Shown here piece by piece: positions 9,422 through 17,170 of a stretch of DNA of 39,668 bases; the first letter of the stretch is position 1, and every line of letters begins with the position of its first letter. The DNA is from Actinomadura sp. HBU206391 (GTDB lineage Bacteria > Actinomycetota > Actinomycetes > Streptosporangiales > Streptosporangiaceae): positions 1 through 39,668 of the forward strand of contig NZ_JABVEB010000049.1 in assembly GCF_014323665.1 (NCBI RefSeq), given 5' to 3'. Made by a program: the position numbers and the translations under genes. A model generated the notes under the pieces. It ran no database searches. It was given only the letters and a program-made list of their open reading frames with translations, and was not told the DNA's origin.

Positions 9422-10234
9422 TCAGTGAGCGGTCCATCCGCCGTCGATGGTCAGTGAGGCACCGGTGATCATCGATGCGTGCGGAGAACAGAGATAGGTG
9501 ACGAGCTCGGCGACCTCGTCCGGCTCGATGAGCCGCTTGACCGCCGCCTTGGCCAGCATGATCTGCTCGACGACCTGGTCGGGCGGCAGGTCATGGGTCC
9601 GGGCCTGGTCGGCGATCTGATCCTCGACCAGGGGCGTACGGACGTACGCCGGGTTGACGCAGTTGGAGGTCACGCCATGGACGGCCCCCTCGAGGGCGAT
9701 CACCTTGGAGAGGCCCTCCAGAGCGTGCTTGGCCGTCACGTACGCGGATTTGTACGGCGAGGCGCGCAGCCCGTGCACGGACGAGACGTTGATGATCCGG
9801 CCCCAGCCGTTCTCGTACATGCCGGGCAGGGCGCGCCGCACGATGCGAAAGGGCGCCTCGACCATGATCCGCATGATGCGGGCGAACTCCTCCGGCGGGA
9901 ACGCCTCCAGCGGCGCCACGTGCTGGAGCCCGGCGTTGTTCACCACGATGTCGGCAGAGGCGTCGAGCTCGTCGACCGCGACCATGTCGGATAGATCCAC
10001 CGGCCGGGCCGTACCGCCGATGTCCTCCGCGGCCTCCACAGCGGCCTCCGCCCGGATGTCGACGATCACCACATCGGCTCCGGCGGCGGCGAGCCGGCGC
10101 GCGCACGCACGCCCGATCCCGCTCGCCGCACCGGTCACAAGAGCACGCCTGCCGGCCAGATTCAGGTCGGCGGACCCACGGGCCGCCGCATGCGGACTCA
10201 AGCTCGTCATGGACGCAGAACCTACGGAGACCAC
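9422..10234 (-). CDS. bdhA: 3-hydroxybutyrate dehydrogenase (SDR family)
   Basis: This NAD-dependent short-chain dehydrogenase would oxidise (R)-3-hydroxybutyrate to acetoacetate. It has the Rossmann motif TGAASGIG, the NNAG motif, catalytic Ser in INVSSVHGLRASPYKSAY, the YxxxK in YVTAKHAL, and the C-terminal TGASLTIDGGWTAH typical of BdhA. The GTG at 10234 is chosen because GGGAGG lies six bases upstream; the later ATG at 10210 has no good ribosome-binding site. Length is 270 residues from the GTG and 262 from the ATG. A 19-nt palindrome lies immediately upstream of the ribosome-binding site. It fits the PHB/ketone-body genes at 18-22 kb, although the foreign block now separates them. Confidence 0.88.
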   Translation of the reverse strand: MVSVGSASMTSLSPHAAARGSADLNLAGRRALVTGAASGIGRACARRLAAAGADVVIVDIRAEAAVEAAEDIGGTARPVDLSDMVAVDELDASADIVVNNAGLQHVAPLEAFPPEEFARIMRIMVEAPFRIVRRALPGMYENGWGRIINVSSVHGLRASPYKSAYVTAKHALEGLSKVIALEGAVHGVTSNCVNPAYVRTPLVEDQIADQARTHDLPPDQVVEQIMLAKAAVKRLIEPDEVAELVTYLCSPHASMITGASLTIDGGWTAH

Positions 10235-10246
10235 CTGCCGCCTCCC

Positions 10247-10265
10247 ATGTGTCGGGCCGACACAT
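10247..10265. promoter_or_regulatory. 19-nt palindrome in the bdhA leader, putative operator
   Basis: ATGTGTCGGGCCGACACAT is a perfect inverted repeat around one central base, abutting the GGGAGG ribosome-binding site of bdhA. Its position suits a repressor or attenuator site. The cognate regulator is not known; the GAF regulator encoded downstream of bdhA is one candidate. Confidence 0.55.
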
Positions 10266-10279
10266 TCAGTGCCTTGACG

Positions 10280-10292
10280 GTGTGGTCCACAC
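10280..10292. promoter_or_regulatory. 13-nt palindrome GTGTGGTCCACAC
   Basis: This is a second perfect palindrome, 14 bases beyond the first, in the 253-bp gap between bdhA and the divergent WXG-motif gene. It could be an operator for either promoter. Nothing else clear was seen in the rest of that gap apart from weak TTGAC-like -35 matches near 10403 and 10429. Confidence 0.4.
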
Positions 10293-10487
10293 AGGTGCGC
10301 GGACGGCCATGTGCGGCAGCCACGACCACCGCACGCCGCGACCCACAGAGAGGGGCCGATGGTGTGGTCTGCCCGTCTCGTCCCCGTCTCGTCCGATGCG
10401 CATTGACCCGAGGGTTTACTAGCGCCGTTGACGCTGTGTCCCTGATGCGCTACCTCTGGTCGGACGGGTGGAAGGGGCGCGTGCGGC

Positions 10488-12851
10488 ATGGCCGGTACGA
10501 AGGTGGACGTACAGGCGGTTCAGGCGGAACTCAACGCCATTTGCAGTCGGATGACCGGTGTCACGCGCCTCATGGGCCCGCAGGTCTGGCAGGGCGGCTC
10601 GGCCGGGAACTTCACCACCGATCTTCAAGGCCACAACCGGTCACTGGATCTCATGATGTTGCGTGTCTTGAGGGCGGTGGCGGCGCTCAACGATCTGGTC
10701 ATGGTCCTCGACCCGCCGGACATACCGAGCGTCACCCCTCAACCCGCGTTGTCCAATGGGATCGCATCGGTGTCCCCGAACGGGCTGCGGCAGTTGGAGT
10801 CGAACCTGCGTTTCGCTGCGGAGGCGCTGCCCCGCCACGGAAGCCGTATCCAGGCGTTACTTTCGGCGGCCGGCCCACATGACGTGAGCACGGTTCAGTG
10901 CACGCGCGCCGCCGCATGGTGCTCCGACCAGGCCCGCCAGATGCGGACGCGGATCCACTATGCCCTGGCCAGCGACAACGTCAGCCCGATGCTCGGCGTG
11001 ATGAACCGTGGGCTGACTCAGATTCCCGACACCGCCCGGTTCGGGCGCTCTGAGCTGGAACAGCTCGCCAAGCTCCAGGCACAGGCGTACCGCAAGAATC
11101 TGGAACACCCGTCCGAGGGATCGCAGGCGGCGCTGGCGGACATCGGTGAATCGCTACAGGAGAACAGCAAAGACGGAAAGTACCTCAAAACATTCTTCGA
11201 CGCGGTGCCCGCCGACTCGATCGGCAAGCTGGCAATCACGCTCAGCAGGCAGCACAAGGATGAAGGTCTGGTCCGGAAGACCATCCTCGACAGCAAGGAC
11301 AAGCAGATCCTTGCGAACTTCGGTACCGCTGTTGCCGCAGCGAGCCGCAAGAAGGTGCTGAACCGACGGGTCCAGGACGCTCTCGGCAGCAGTGGTGGCG
11401 TGGACATGTGGTCATCGGCGATGCTGCTGAAGATGGGCCCGCCAGGCAAGGACTGGGATCCGGAGTTCTTGGCGGGTATGACCAATTCGATCCTTGCCTG
11501 GAGCCGCCGGCAGCGCGAAGCATACATGCCGCACCCTCCTCCGAGCCCGCCGTATGAGACGTTCAGAAAGCCTTTCAATGACACTGAACAGTGGGCTCTG
11601 GATCTCGGCCTCAATTCGGCCGACCCGATGACCGCCAGTCAGCATAGAGCAAAGGTCAAGCACGTCACTGCCCAATGGGACCCGGTCATCCCAGTACTCA
11701 AGCGCGCTACAGAGAACGGAACCGCAGCGCGATTGTCATTGGGAAACTACAAGGATCCTGCGAGTTCGGCCCGCGCGGCTGGTGACCTCATCGATCCGCT
11801 GTGGTTAGAACGTCATCCCAACGAGGATCTCGAGTCGCAGGTCAACGAATTCCTGAAGGCGGCCACCACTGCGAAGCGTGGCGGATCCGACGATATGCGC
11901 ATGGCGGCACAATCATTCGCCAGCATCTTGGACGCGGTCAGCAAACTTCCAGATCGCCGCGAGTCGGTAAAGATCGTCATCCCAGCCGAAACACGTCACA
12001 CTCTCACGCACATTGCGGGAGCTTACGGCCACGATCTGATGCGCTCGGTTGCGCTTGCCAATACATCCAACGGCGCAGTAAGCATTACGCCACCTAACGA
12101 CAAGTATTGGCTGACACTGAGTAACCCGCAGTACGTTCAAACTTTCCTACAGAAAGTCCTCATCGATCCGGAGGATCTGGGTTACTTCAAAGGCGTCACT
12201 GACGCGCTTACGGTTACAGCGGTCGATCTCCAGTCTAAGGGTAAGACAGGCGATCAAGATCTTATTCCGCTTATCGGGCGCCTGCAAGCCGCCCGACAAC
12301 TTGCGGAGAACGCACACCGCCTTGAGGGCGCCCAAGAAAAGGACCGGCAGGCTAAAATCCGTAAGGCTGCATTCGATGTAGCACTGAATTACTTCGGCCA
12401 GTTGCCGACCGTGGGATACGGCAAGGACATCGGCAAGGAGCACACCGGATTGCAGAAGACACAGCAACTTGTTGACCACACACAGCCATTCATGGACAGC
12501 GCGATGGGTAAAGCGGAGAAAAACAGGAGCGGCATCCTGTTCGCCGGAAACGAAGGCCTAGCCCGGCAAATGAATCAAGCTTCCATCGATGACGCCAGAG
12601 TACGCATGCGAAACCTAGTGATCCAAGGGTTGATCAACGCCGGTGAGCTCACACCTCCGAAGGATGCCACCTGGCTGGAAAGCGGCGTGGTGGTACCTGT
12701 GAGCGATATCAATAAATCGGGGGCCGATGAGCGAACCAACCTGGATGTGTTCGCCGGAAATCACTCGAAGACGATCAACGCTTACCGCGATAGCATGCTG
12801 GACGTCTTTAATGCAAGTTTGCAGGTCGACAAGACCGGCACCCCGCAGTAG
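10488..12851 (+). CDS. Large WXG-motif protein, possible type VII secretion-associated
   Basis: The protein has 787 residues. The first ~100 look like a WXG100 helical hairpin: VDVQAVQAELNAICSRMTG, a turn with WQG at residues 34-36, then a second helix LMMLRVLRAVAALNDLV. The remainder is mostly polar and predicted helical, with no membrane segment, no signal peptide and no nuclease, deaminase or protease motif that I can see. It may belong to the DUF6571-type actinobacterial family, but I could not verify this. The second half is clearly less GC-rich than the neighbouring genes (codons such as AAT, ATA, TTA and ACT), suggesting transfer. The ATG follows GGAAGGGG. It converges on the lipoprotein gene, with six bases between stops. 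Confidence 0.72.
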   Translation: MAGTKVDVQAVQAELNAICSRMTGVTRLMGPQVWQGGSAGNFTTDLQGHNRSLDLMMLRVLRAVAALNDLVMVLDPPDIPSVTPQPALSNGIASVSPNGLRQLESNLRFAAEALPRHGSRIQALLSAAGPHDVSTVQCTRAAAWCSDQARQMRTRIHYALASDNVSPMLGVMNRGLTQIPDTARFGRSELEQLAKLQAQAYRKNLEHPSEGSQAALADIGESLQENSKDGKYLKTFFDAVPADSIGKLAITLSRQHKDEGLVRKTILDSKDKQILANFGTAVAAASRKKVLNRRVQDALGSSGGVDMWSSAMLLKMGPPGKDWDPEFLAGMTNSILAWSRRQREAYMPHPPPSPPYETFRKPFNDTEQWALDLGLNSADPMTASQHRAKVKHVTAQWDPVIPVLKRATENGTAARLSLGNYKDPASSARAAGDLIDPLWLERHPNEDLESQVNEFLKAATTAKRGGSDDMRMAAQSFASILDAVSKLPDRRESVKIVIPAETRHTLTHIAGAYGHDLMRSVALANTSNGAVSITPPNDKYWLTLSNPQYVQTFLQKVLIDPEDLGYFKGVTDALTVTAVDLQSKGKTGDQDLIPLIGRLQAARQLAENAHRLEGAQEKDRQAKIRKAAFDVALNYFGQLPTVGYGKDIGKEHTGLQKTQQLVDHTQPFMDSAMGKAEKNRSGILFAGNEGLARQMNQASIDDARVRMRNLVIQGLINAGELTPPKDATWLESGVVVPVSDINKSGADERTNLDVFAGNHSKTINAYRDSMLDVFNASLQVDKTGTPQ

Positions 12852-12857
12852 GACTAT

Positions 12858-13943
12858 TTACTCGACGGGCAGCCCTACGGCTATAATTCGACTACAATCT
12901 CGATCTGCCACGTACAGTTGGTTATTATGGATCAACAATGCAGAAGGTCGCCGGAGCGGAAACTCTCTGGGGATTCGGGTTTGCTGCTGAGGTTGCGGCG
13001 GCGGTGACGCCGTGCAGTCAACGTCACCGATAAGGACAGCACGCACGGCCCCGTCTCGCCGGAGGTGCATGATGTGTCCAGAACGGGCCGCGGAGATACC
13101 AATCCAGATCCCCCCGCTCCCATCAGGGGCAAGCGACGTCGGGATGCTGTCTTCAGGCTCGCTTTCCGACCGGATCTTCCACGTTTGGACAACCGACTTA
13201 TCATGTACTGCGACGACAGCAGCCCTAGTGGCTATCAGGAGCGTTCCCCGACTCTGGCCAGCGGCTGCGACCTCGACTTTCCCTTCTACTTGCGCGGGGA
13301 GCTCGACTCGCTTAAGTCTTGGCTTGCCCTTCAGGGAGAGTGTGTACAGATGTCCGGCCGCAACGATGAGTGGGGCGCCCTGACGGCCGCGTGCCAACTG
13401 CCCGTCCTCAGTGCCCATCTGCCGCGTCAGAGTACCGAGATACTGTGCAGTGCCGTCCCGTCGCACCACACTCAGTCCCCCAACCCAATCAAGCATAAGG
13501 TAGTCATCATTCGGCAATAGCAATGAGGAATGCGGAGAGCCTATGATGTTGATCATATTCTGTTGGGCAGATTTAGACGGATAGGGCAGCGTTGTCCCGT
13601 CAGCGTTGACTGCGTTTATCGCTGATCCCTGAGATGCGCTGAGAAACAGAAGATCGCCGTTCTTCGTCGCGTCCAAAGCGAGTGGCCGACTGATGCCGGC
13701 GACCAGCGCTCGCCCCCTATTGGTGCCTTCCCGCCCATTCCCGGCAACCGCGATCACTTCACCGGGCGAGGCCACCGGGCGGCGGACGAGCGTTGGACTC
13801 GTAGCGGGGCCGCCAGAACCCGACGTACAGGCGGTGATCGCAGCAAGGCCGGTTCCGATGAGGGTGATGCTGATGCGGCGCACGGATCCGATAATGGCAG
13901 GGACTCGCACGCTACGGAACAAGCGCGGTCGTACCGGATGCAT
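12858..13943 (-). CDS. Secreted lipoprotein with beta-propeller-like repeats
   Basis: The protein has 361 residues. The leader carries a twin-arginine-like SVRRISITLIG and a lipobox ITAC with cysteine at residue 39, so it is exported and lipid-anchored. The mature part has NHL/propeller-like repeats: GNGREGTNRGRALVAGISRPLALDATKNGDLLF, then LIVAAGHLYTLS, and finally RPSALLIHNNQLYVADRDCSRIIAVG. It probably displays a binding surface outside the membrane; the ligand is unknown. An IS5-family element sits three bases upstream of the ATG. Its original ribosome-binding site (GGGAG at the far side of the IS) has been displaced. It is lower in GC than its neighbours. Confidence 0.78.
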   Translation of the reverse strand: MHPVRPRLFRSVRVPAIIGSVRRISITLIGTGLAAITACTSGSGGPATSPTLVRRPVASPGEVIAVAGNGREGTNRGRALVAGISRPLALDATKNGDLLFLSASQGSAINAVNADGTTLPYPSKSAQQNMINIIGSPHSSLLLPNDDYLMLDWVGGLSVVRRDGTAQYLGTLTRQMGTEDGQLARGRQGAPLIVAAGHLYTLSLKGKPRLKRVELPAQVEGKVEVAAAGQSRGTLLIATRAAVVAVHDKSVVQTWKIRSESEPEDSIPTSLAPDGSGGIWIGISAARSGHIMHLRRDGAVRAVLIGDVDCTASPPPQPQQQTRIPREFPLRRPSALLIHNNQLYVADRDCSRIIAVGLPVE

Positions 13944-13960
13944 ACTGAGCCTTTTTCATC
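13944..13960 (-). promoter_or_regulatory. IS-derived ribosome-binding site for the lipoprotein gene
   Basis: Reading the minus strand, the IS terminus gives AAAAAGG followed by CTCAGT and the lipoprotein ATG, a plausible new Shine-Dalgarno sequence at six-base spacing. The transposase TGA overlaps this segment, so reinitiation after transposase translation is possible. Confidence 0.5.
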
Positions 13961-14861
13961 TGTCGTGAGCCTCGCGGTTTTGTAGGACGTGGATGGCCTT
14001 GGCGAGGTGCCCGGCGCGGTGTGGGCAGCAGCGGAGTTTCCGTAGGATCCGCCAGGTCTTGAGCTGGGCATTTGCGCGTTCGCTGGGGGCGCGTAGCTTG
14101 GCGTGGGCGCGGTTGGCCAGCTTCTGGGACTCGGGTTTGTTCTTGCCGCGGTAGGGGGTGATGACGTGCTGGCCTGCGCCGATGTAGCCCTTGTCGACCA
14201 GGACGATCAGCCCGGCCTTCTCCAGCTCGCGTAGAACTCCCCAGATCCGGGCGGCCTTCAGGTCGTGAACGCTGCCGGGCAGCGCACCCGATACCCACAG
14301 GATGGTGCCGTCCGGGGAGGAGATGACCTGCAGGTTCATTCCGTGGTGCTTGTGCTTGCCCGAGTAGAACGGCCGGTCGGCGGCGACCCGGTCGATCGGG
14401 ATGAGGGTGCCATCGATGACCACGAAGGCGTGCCCCTCCTTCTTCGCCTTGCGCAGCGCGTGGTGCAGCTTCGGAGACCGTGCGGCCAGCAGTTCCACGG
14501 TCTCCTCGACATACCGCCAGGCAGTCGCGGTGGACACCCCGAACCCGGCTGCGATCTCGGCAAACGTGTCGCCTTTGCGCAGGTAGACCAGCACGAGCAG
14601 CGCTTGGCGACCTGGGTTGAGCAATCTCCACGCCGACCCGATGCTCTGGCGATGGCGGCGGATCACCCCGCCGGTGTAGGTCAGGGTCGAACGCGACAAC
14701 GGCAGCGCAGCACGATAAAAAAGCATCTGAAGCCTCTGGTCTGGCGAACTGATCTTGGTCGACAGCTCTCCTACCAGGGGCTTCGCTTTATCCAGAGGTA
14801 GACACGCGCCCGCGATCACCCTGTGTCCCGACGCACCACAAGATCAGGATGAAAAAGGCTC
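13947..14861 (-). mobile_element. Intact IS5-family insertion sequence, 915 bp
   Basis: It has perfect 14-bp terminal inverted repeats, GAGCCTTTTTCATC at 13947-13960 and its complement at 14848-14861. A 3-bp target duplication ACT flanks it at 13944-13946 and 14862-14864. It carries a single full-length transposase. Short duplications are usual for several IS5 subgroups. Perfect ends and an intact gene suggest recent insertion. Confidence 0.93.
13956..14819 (-). CDS. IS5-family transposase (DDE_Tnp_4 type)
   Basis: The protein has 287 residues, full length. An N-terminal helix-turn-helix (GDTFAEIAAGFGVSTATAWRYVEE, about 83-107) precedes an RNase-H-like catalytic domain. Likely catalytic residues are D136 (VVIDGTLIPID), D209 (LVDKGYIG) and E247 (SERANAQLKTW), with the conserved GSVHD at 183-187. 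The stop codon lies inside the left terminal repeat, 12 bases before the start of the downstream lipoprotein gene. Both read in the same direction. No frameshift or internal stop is seen, so it is probably active. Confidence 0.93.
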   Translation of the reverse strand: MIAGACLPLDKAKPLVGELSTKISSPDQRLQMLFYRAALPLSRSTLTYTGGVIRRHRQSIGSAWRLLNPGRQALLVLVYLRKGDTFAEIAAGFGVSTATAWRYVEETVELLAARSPKLHHALRKAKKEGHAFVVIDGTLIPIDRVAADRPFYSGKHKHHGMNLQVISSPDGTILWVSGALPGSVHDLKAARIWGVLRELEKAGLIVLVDKGYIGAGQHVITPYRGKNKPESQKLANRAHAKLRAPSERANAQLKTWRILRKLRCCPHRAGHLAKAIHVLQNREAHDR

Positions 14862-14957
14862 ACTGCTCCCGTCGTCTGGCCACCCGCTCACTGATCGATT
14901 GCGGCCTACCAAGAGCCCATGCTCAGGTCAGCGCAAGTTGATGACGCGTCGAGAGGT

Positions 14958-15149
14958 TCAGCCGCCGGAATTTCGCCGTTCCTGCTCCAGGAACAGCTCC
15001 ACTGACTCCCGGTAGAAGCGGAGTCGGCCCGTTGGCGTACGGGTGTATTCGATCAGTCCGCGTGATGCCCAGCCGACGACTGTCGAACGGGCCACTTTGA
15101 AGATGCGGGCGACTTCGAGCGTGGTCAGCAGGTCAGGCTCGTCGCTCAT
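14958..15149 (-). CDS. BldC-like small MerR-type DNA-binding protein
   Basis: The protein has 63 residues: LLTTLEVARIFKVARSTVVGWASRGLIEYTRTPTGRLRFYRESVE. This is the winged-helix of the MerR/excisionase type, as in BldC. No effector domain follows. Its ATG overlaps the stop of the upstream ATPase gene (ATGA), so the two are co-translated. BldC proteins control development in Streptomyces. Here the pairing with an ATPase next to an XRE/DUF397 pair suggests a local regulatory module; a recombination-directionality role cannot be excluded. Confidence 0.82.
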   Translation of the reverse strand: MSDEPDLLTTLEVARIFKVARSTVVGWASRGLIEYTRTPTGRLRFYRESVELFLEQERRNSGG

Positions 15150-15568
15150 GCCGTGAAGACCGCGGTGACGGTCCTGCCATGGGTGCTGCCGTGCCAACCC
15201 CAGCTGGTCGCGTACGCGGCAACCGTATGAAGCCCACGGCCGCTCTCGGCCAGAGGCTCGGGCCGAGTCGGCTGGGGGTGGCCGACTCCTCCCTGGTCGG
15301 TGACCGATACGGCCGCGCCATCGGGCCAGCTCCATATCTGGACGAGGGCGAGTCCGCCGGGGCGGCCGGAGTTCGTGTGCCGGACGGCGTTGGCGAAGAG
15401 CTCGGCCAGGACCTGTACGAGATCGTTCGTCAGGCGGCCGTCACCGAGCAGCACTGTCGCGAACTGCCGGACAAGGTGCGCCTCGTCCGGCCGACCGGGG
15501 AACGACCGTCGCCAGCACAACGCGTCGGTGGGGATCGGGAGGTGGGTCGCGCTCGTGAGCGTCGTCAT
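15146..15568 (-). CDS. Anti-sigma-factor-like ATP-binding protein (HATPase_c)
   Basis: The protein has 140 residues with the GHKL ATP-binding boxes: N-box VLAELFANAVRHT, G1 VTDQGGVG and G2 GRGLHTVAAYATSWGW. There is no histidine-kinase dimerisation region or membrane segment, so it resembles the RsbW/SpoIIAB-like family abundant in streptomycetes. Such genes commonly sit beside XRE-DUF5753 and DUF397 genes in whiJ/abaA-type clusters, as here. The ATG at 15568 follows AAGGAG. The target (sigma factor, anti-anti-sigma or other) is unknown. Confidence 0.88.
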   Translation of the reverse strand: MTTLTSATHLPIPTDALCWRRSFPGRPDEAHLVRQFATVLLGDGRLTNDLVQVLAELFANAVRHTNSGRPGGLALVQIWSWPDGAAVSVTDQGGVGHPQPTRPEPLAESGRGLHTVAAYATSWGWHGSTHGRTVTAVFTA

Positions 15569-15646
15569 GTCTTCTGGCTCCTTGTCATGAGCAGATCCGC
15601 GGCCTGAACGGCCAAGCCGGGTGACTCACGCCCAGGGGGCGTCGAA

Positions 15647-15684
15647 CCGGCGAGACGAAGCGAGGGGGACAGCCGTCTCGCCGG
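15647..15684. repeat. Inverted repeat in divergent intergenic region
   Basis: CCGGCGAGACG at 15647-15657 and CGTCTCGCCGG at 15674-15684 form an 11-bp stem with a 16-base loop. It is in the 376-bp gap between the ATPase gene and the divergent XRE gene, so it is a leader or regulatory structure rather than a shared terminator. A weaker repeat, CACTAT/ATAGTG (15802-15807 and 15827-15832), lies in the AT-rich part near the XRE promoter side. Confidence 0.45.
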
Positions 15685-15944
15685 AGTATGGAGCTGAGTG
15701 CGGGACTGCTCAGGGCTGTCCCGGCTCGTGGGCGTCGCTGGTGTGTTGTTCCGGGCGGCCCGCCAAAATGTCGTATTTTGCTCTCTGTGTTCATAGGACT
15801 TCACTATGTGATTCCTGTGCTGCTCAATAGTGCGGACGTATCGCCGTGAGCGCAAGCGGTACGCAGCGAAAAATTACGTTGAGTCTGATTGCCTGAGCGG
15901 ATGGTGACCGGCACACTGGTGACGGCATCGCAACGGGAGGTGAC

Positions 15945-16796
15945 GTGAAAGCGGACACGCCATCACTGCGGCAGCGCTGGCTTGGGGCCAAGCTGGCTGA
16001 CCTTCGTCAGCAGGCCGGCTTCACCCTGCTATCTGATGCGGCGGCGAAGGTCGGGCGGTCCACGGCGTCGCTCAGTCGGATCGAGAACGGGGTCGTCTCC
16101 ATCCCACCTCGCGATGTCCCGCCGATCCTGGATGCGTATGGGGTTAGAGACCCACGACTCCGCGAGAGATTAATGATCGTCGCAGCTGAGATCCAGCAGG
16201 AGCGTCGGGGTTGGTGGGTCGAACACGGAGACGTGCTTTCGCCGTCGTACATCGACTTGATCCGACTCGAGGCATCGGCACGGGAGATCTGGACGTATGA
16301 GGTCCAGATCGTACCTGGGCTCCTTCAGACGGACGCCTACGCGCGTGCTGCGGCCTTGGCTTCTTGGGAGCCGAGCGCTGACGAACTGGACGAATTCGTC
16401 GGAGTACGGATGAGCCGTAAGGCCGTTCTGACCCGAGATGAACCGGCGACGCTCCGCGTCGTCCTTGGTGAGGCGGCCCTTCGGAACCGTCTCGGTGGGC
16501 GAGATGCCTTCCGGGCTCAGTTGGCTCACCTGCGTGAGTGCGCCGGCCGGCCGAACATCTCCCTGCAGATCCTTCCATTCACCGATCAGCCACATCCCGG
16601 CATCTCAGGCGCCTTTACGGTTCTGCGGTTGCCGAGCCTGGATGTGGCTCATGTTGAGCTGATGAGTAGTGACGCGTACATCGAAGATCAGGATGGCGTC
16701 CAACAGCATGTAGAGGCCTTCAAGCGCCTCGCCGATCTGGCACTGAGTCCTGCGGCGTCGGAGCGACTCATCTCTGAGACGATCGATAAGCTCTGA
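15945..16796 (+). CDS. XRE-family regulator with DUF5753 domain (WhiJ/Scr1-like)
   Basis: The protein has 283 residues. A lambda-repressor-type HTH lies at about 10-65 (LGAKLADLRQQAGFTL ... VGRSTASLSRIENG). It is followed by the DUF5753 effector domain (WTYEVQIVPGLLQTDAYARA, LGEAALRNRLGG, ISLQILPF, GAFTVLRLP). The GTG start follows GGGAGG. Together with the DUF397 gene 27 bases downstream and the divergent ATPase gene it forms the WhiJ-type arrangement, in which the XRE protein represses and the small DUF397 protein modulates it. The target promoter is unknown; autoregulation across the divergent gap is plausible. Confidence 0.9.
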   Translation: MKADTPSLRQRWLGAKLADLRQQAGFTLLSDAAAKVGRSTASLSRIENGVVSIPPRDVPPILDAYGVRDPRLRERLMIVAAEIQQERRGWWVEHGDVLSPSYIDLIRLEASAREIWTYEVQIVPGLLQTDAYARAAALASWEPSADELDEFVGVRMSRKAVLTRDEPATLRVVLGEAALRNRLGGRDAFRAQLAHLRECAGRPNISLQILPFTDQPHPGISGAFTVLRLPSLDVAHVELMSSDAYIEDQDGVQQHVEAFKRLADLALSPAASERLISETIDKL

Positions 16797-16823
16797 TTAG
16801 GCGATTCGTCCGGAGGTGCCGTA

Positions 16824-17030
16824 ATGGACGGTAATCATCACTCGGAAGACGTCTGGCGTAAGAGCACACGGAGTGCCAGTCAGAGCAACTGCGTAGAGGT
16901 CGCCGGACTCAAGCGACGTCATGTAGAGGTTCGTGACTCCAAGGATCCCCACGGCGCCGTCCTGACCTTCGGAGACGGGACTTGGCGGACCTTCCTGGCT
17001 CAGGTGAAAGACGGGTCATTGGACCTGTAG
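16824..17030 (+). CDS. DUF397 small protein
   Basis: The protein has 68 residues with the family pattern WRKSTRSASQSNCVEVA, then VEVRDSKDPHGAVLTFG and a terminal WRTFLAQVKDGSLD. DUF397 proteins pair with XRE-DUF5753 regulators in actinomycetes and are thought to bind or antagonise them. It lies 27 bases downstream of its partner. A 44-bp hairpin follows 31 bases after the stop. Confidence 0.93.
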   Translation: MDGNHHSEDVWRKSTRSASQSNCVEVAGLKRRHVEVRDSKDPHGAVLTFGDGTWRTFLAQVKDGSLDL

Positions 17031-17060
17031 CCAGCGCTTCGTCGTGCGGCGAGAGGAAGA

Positions 17061-17104
17061 CGATCAAGCATTGGGGTAGCCAGGGGTGCCGCAATGCTTG
17101 ATCG
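17061..17104. repeat. 44-bp hairpin, copy 1 (terminator after DUF397 gene)
   Basis: CGATCAAGCATTG at 17061-17073 pairs perfectly with CAATGCTTGATCG at 17092-17104, and an inner GGTA/TGCC extends it. It is closely related in sequence and length to the hairpin at 18261-18304. It can act as a terminator on either strand. Confidence 0.8.
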
Positions 17105-17170
17105 AATCGCGGTTGTCCACATTCCCTCCGCCGCTCCCCACGCACTCTGCCCGGCCCGCACTCTAGACGG

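Noticed and set aside
13012..13520. Two plus-strand frames inside the lipoprotein gene
   Set aside because: No ribosome-binding site or recognisable motif; the minus-strand lipoprotein has a clear signal sequence and lipobox.
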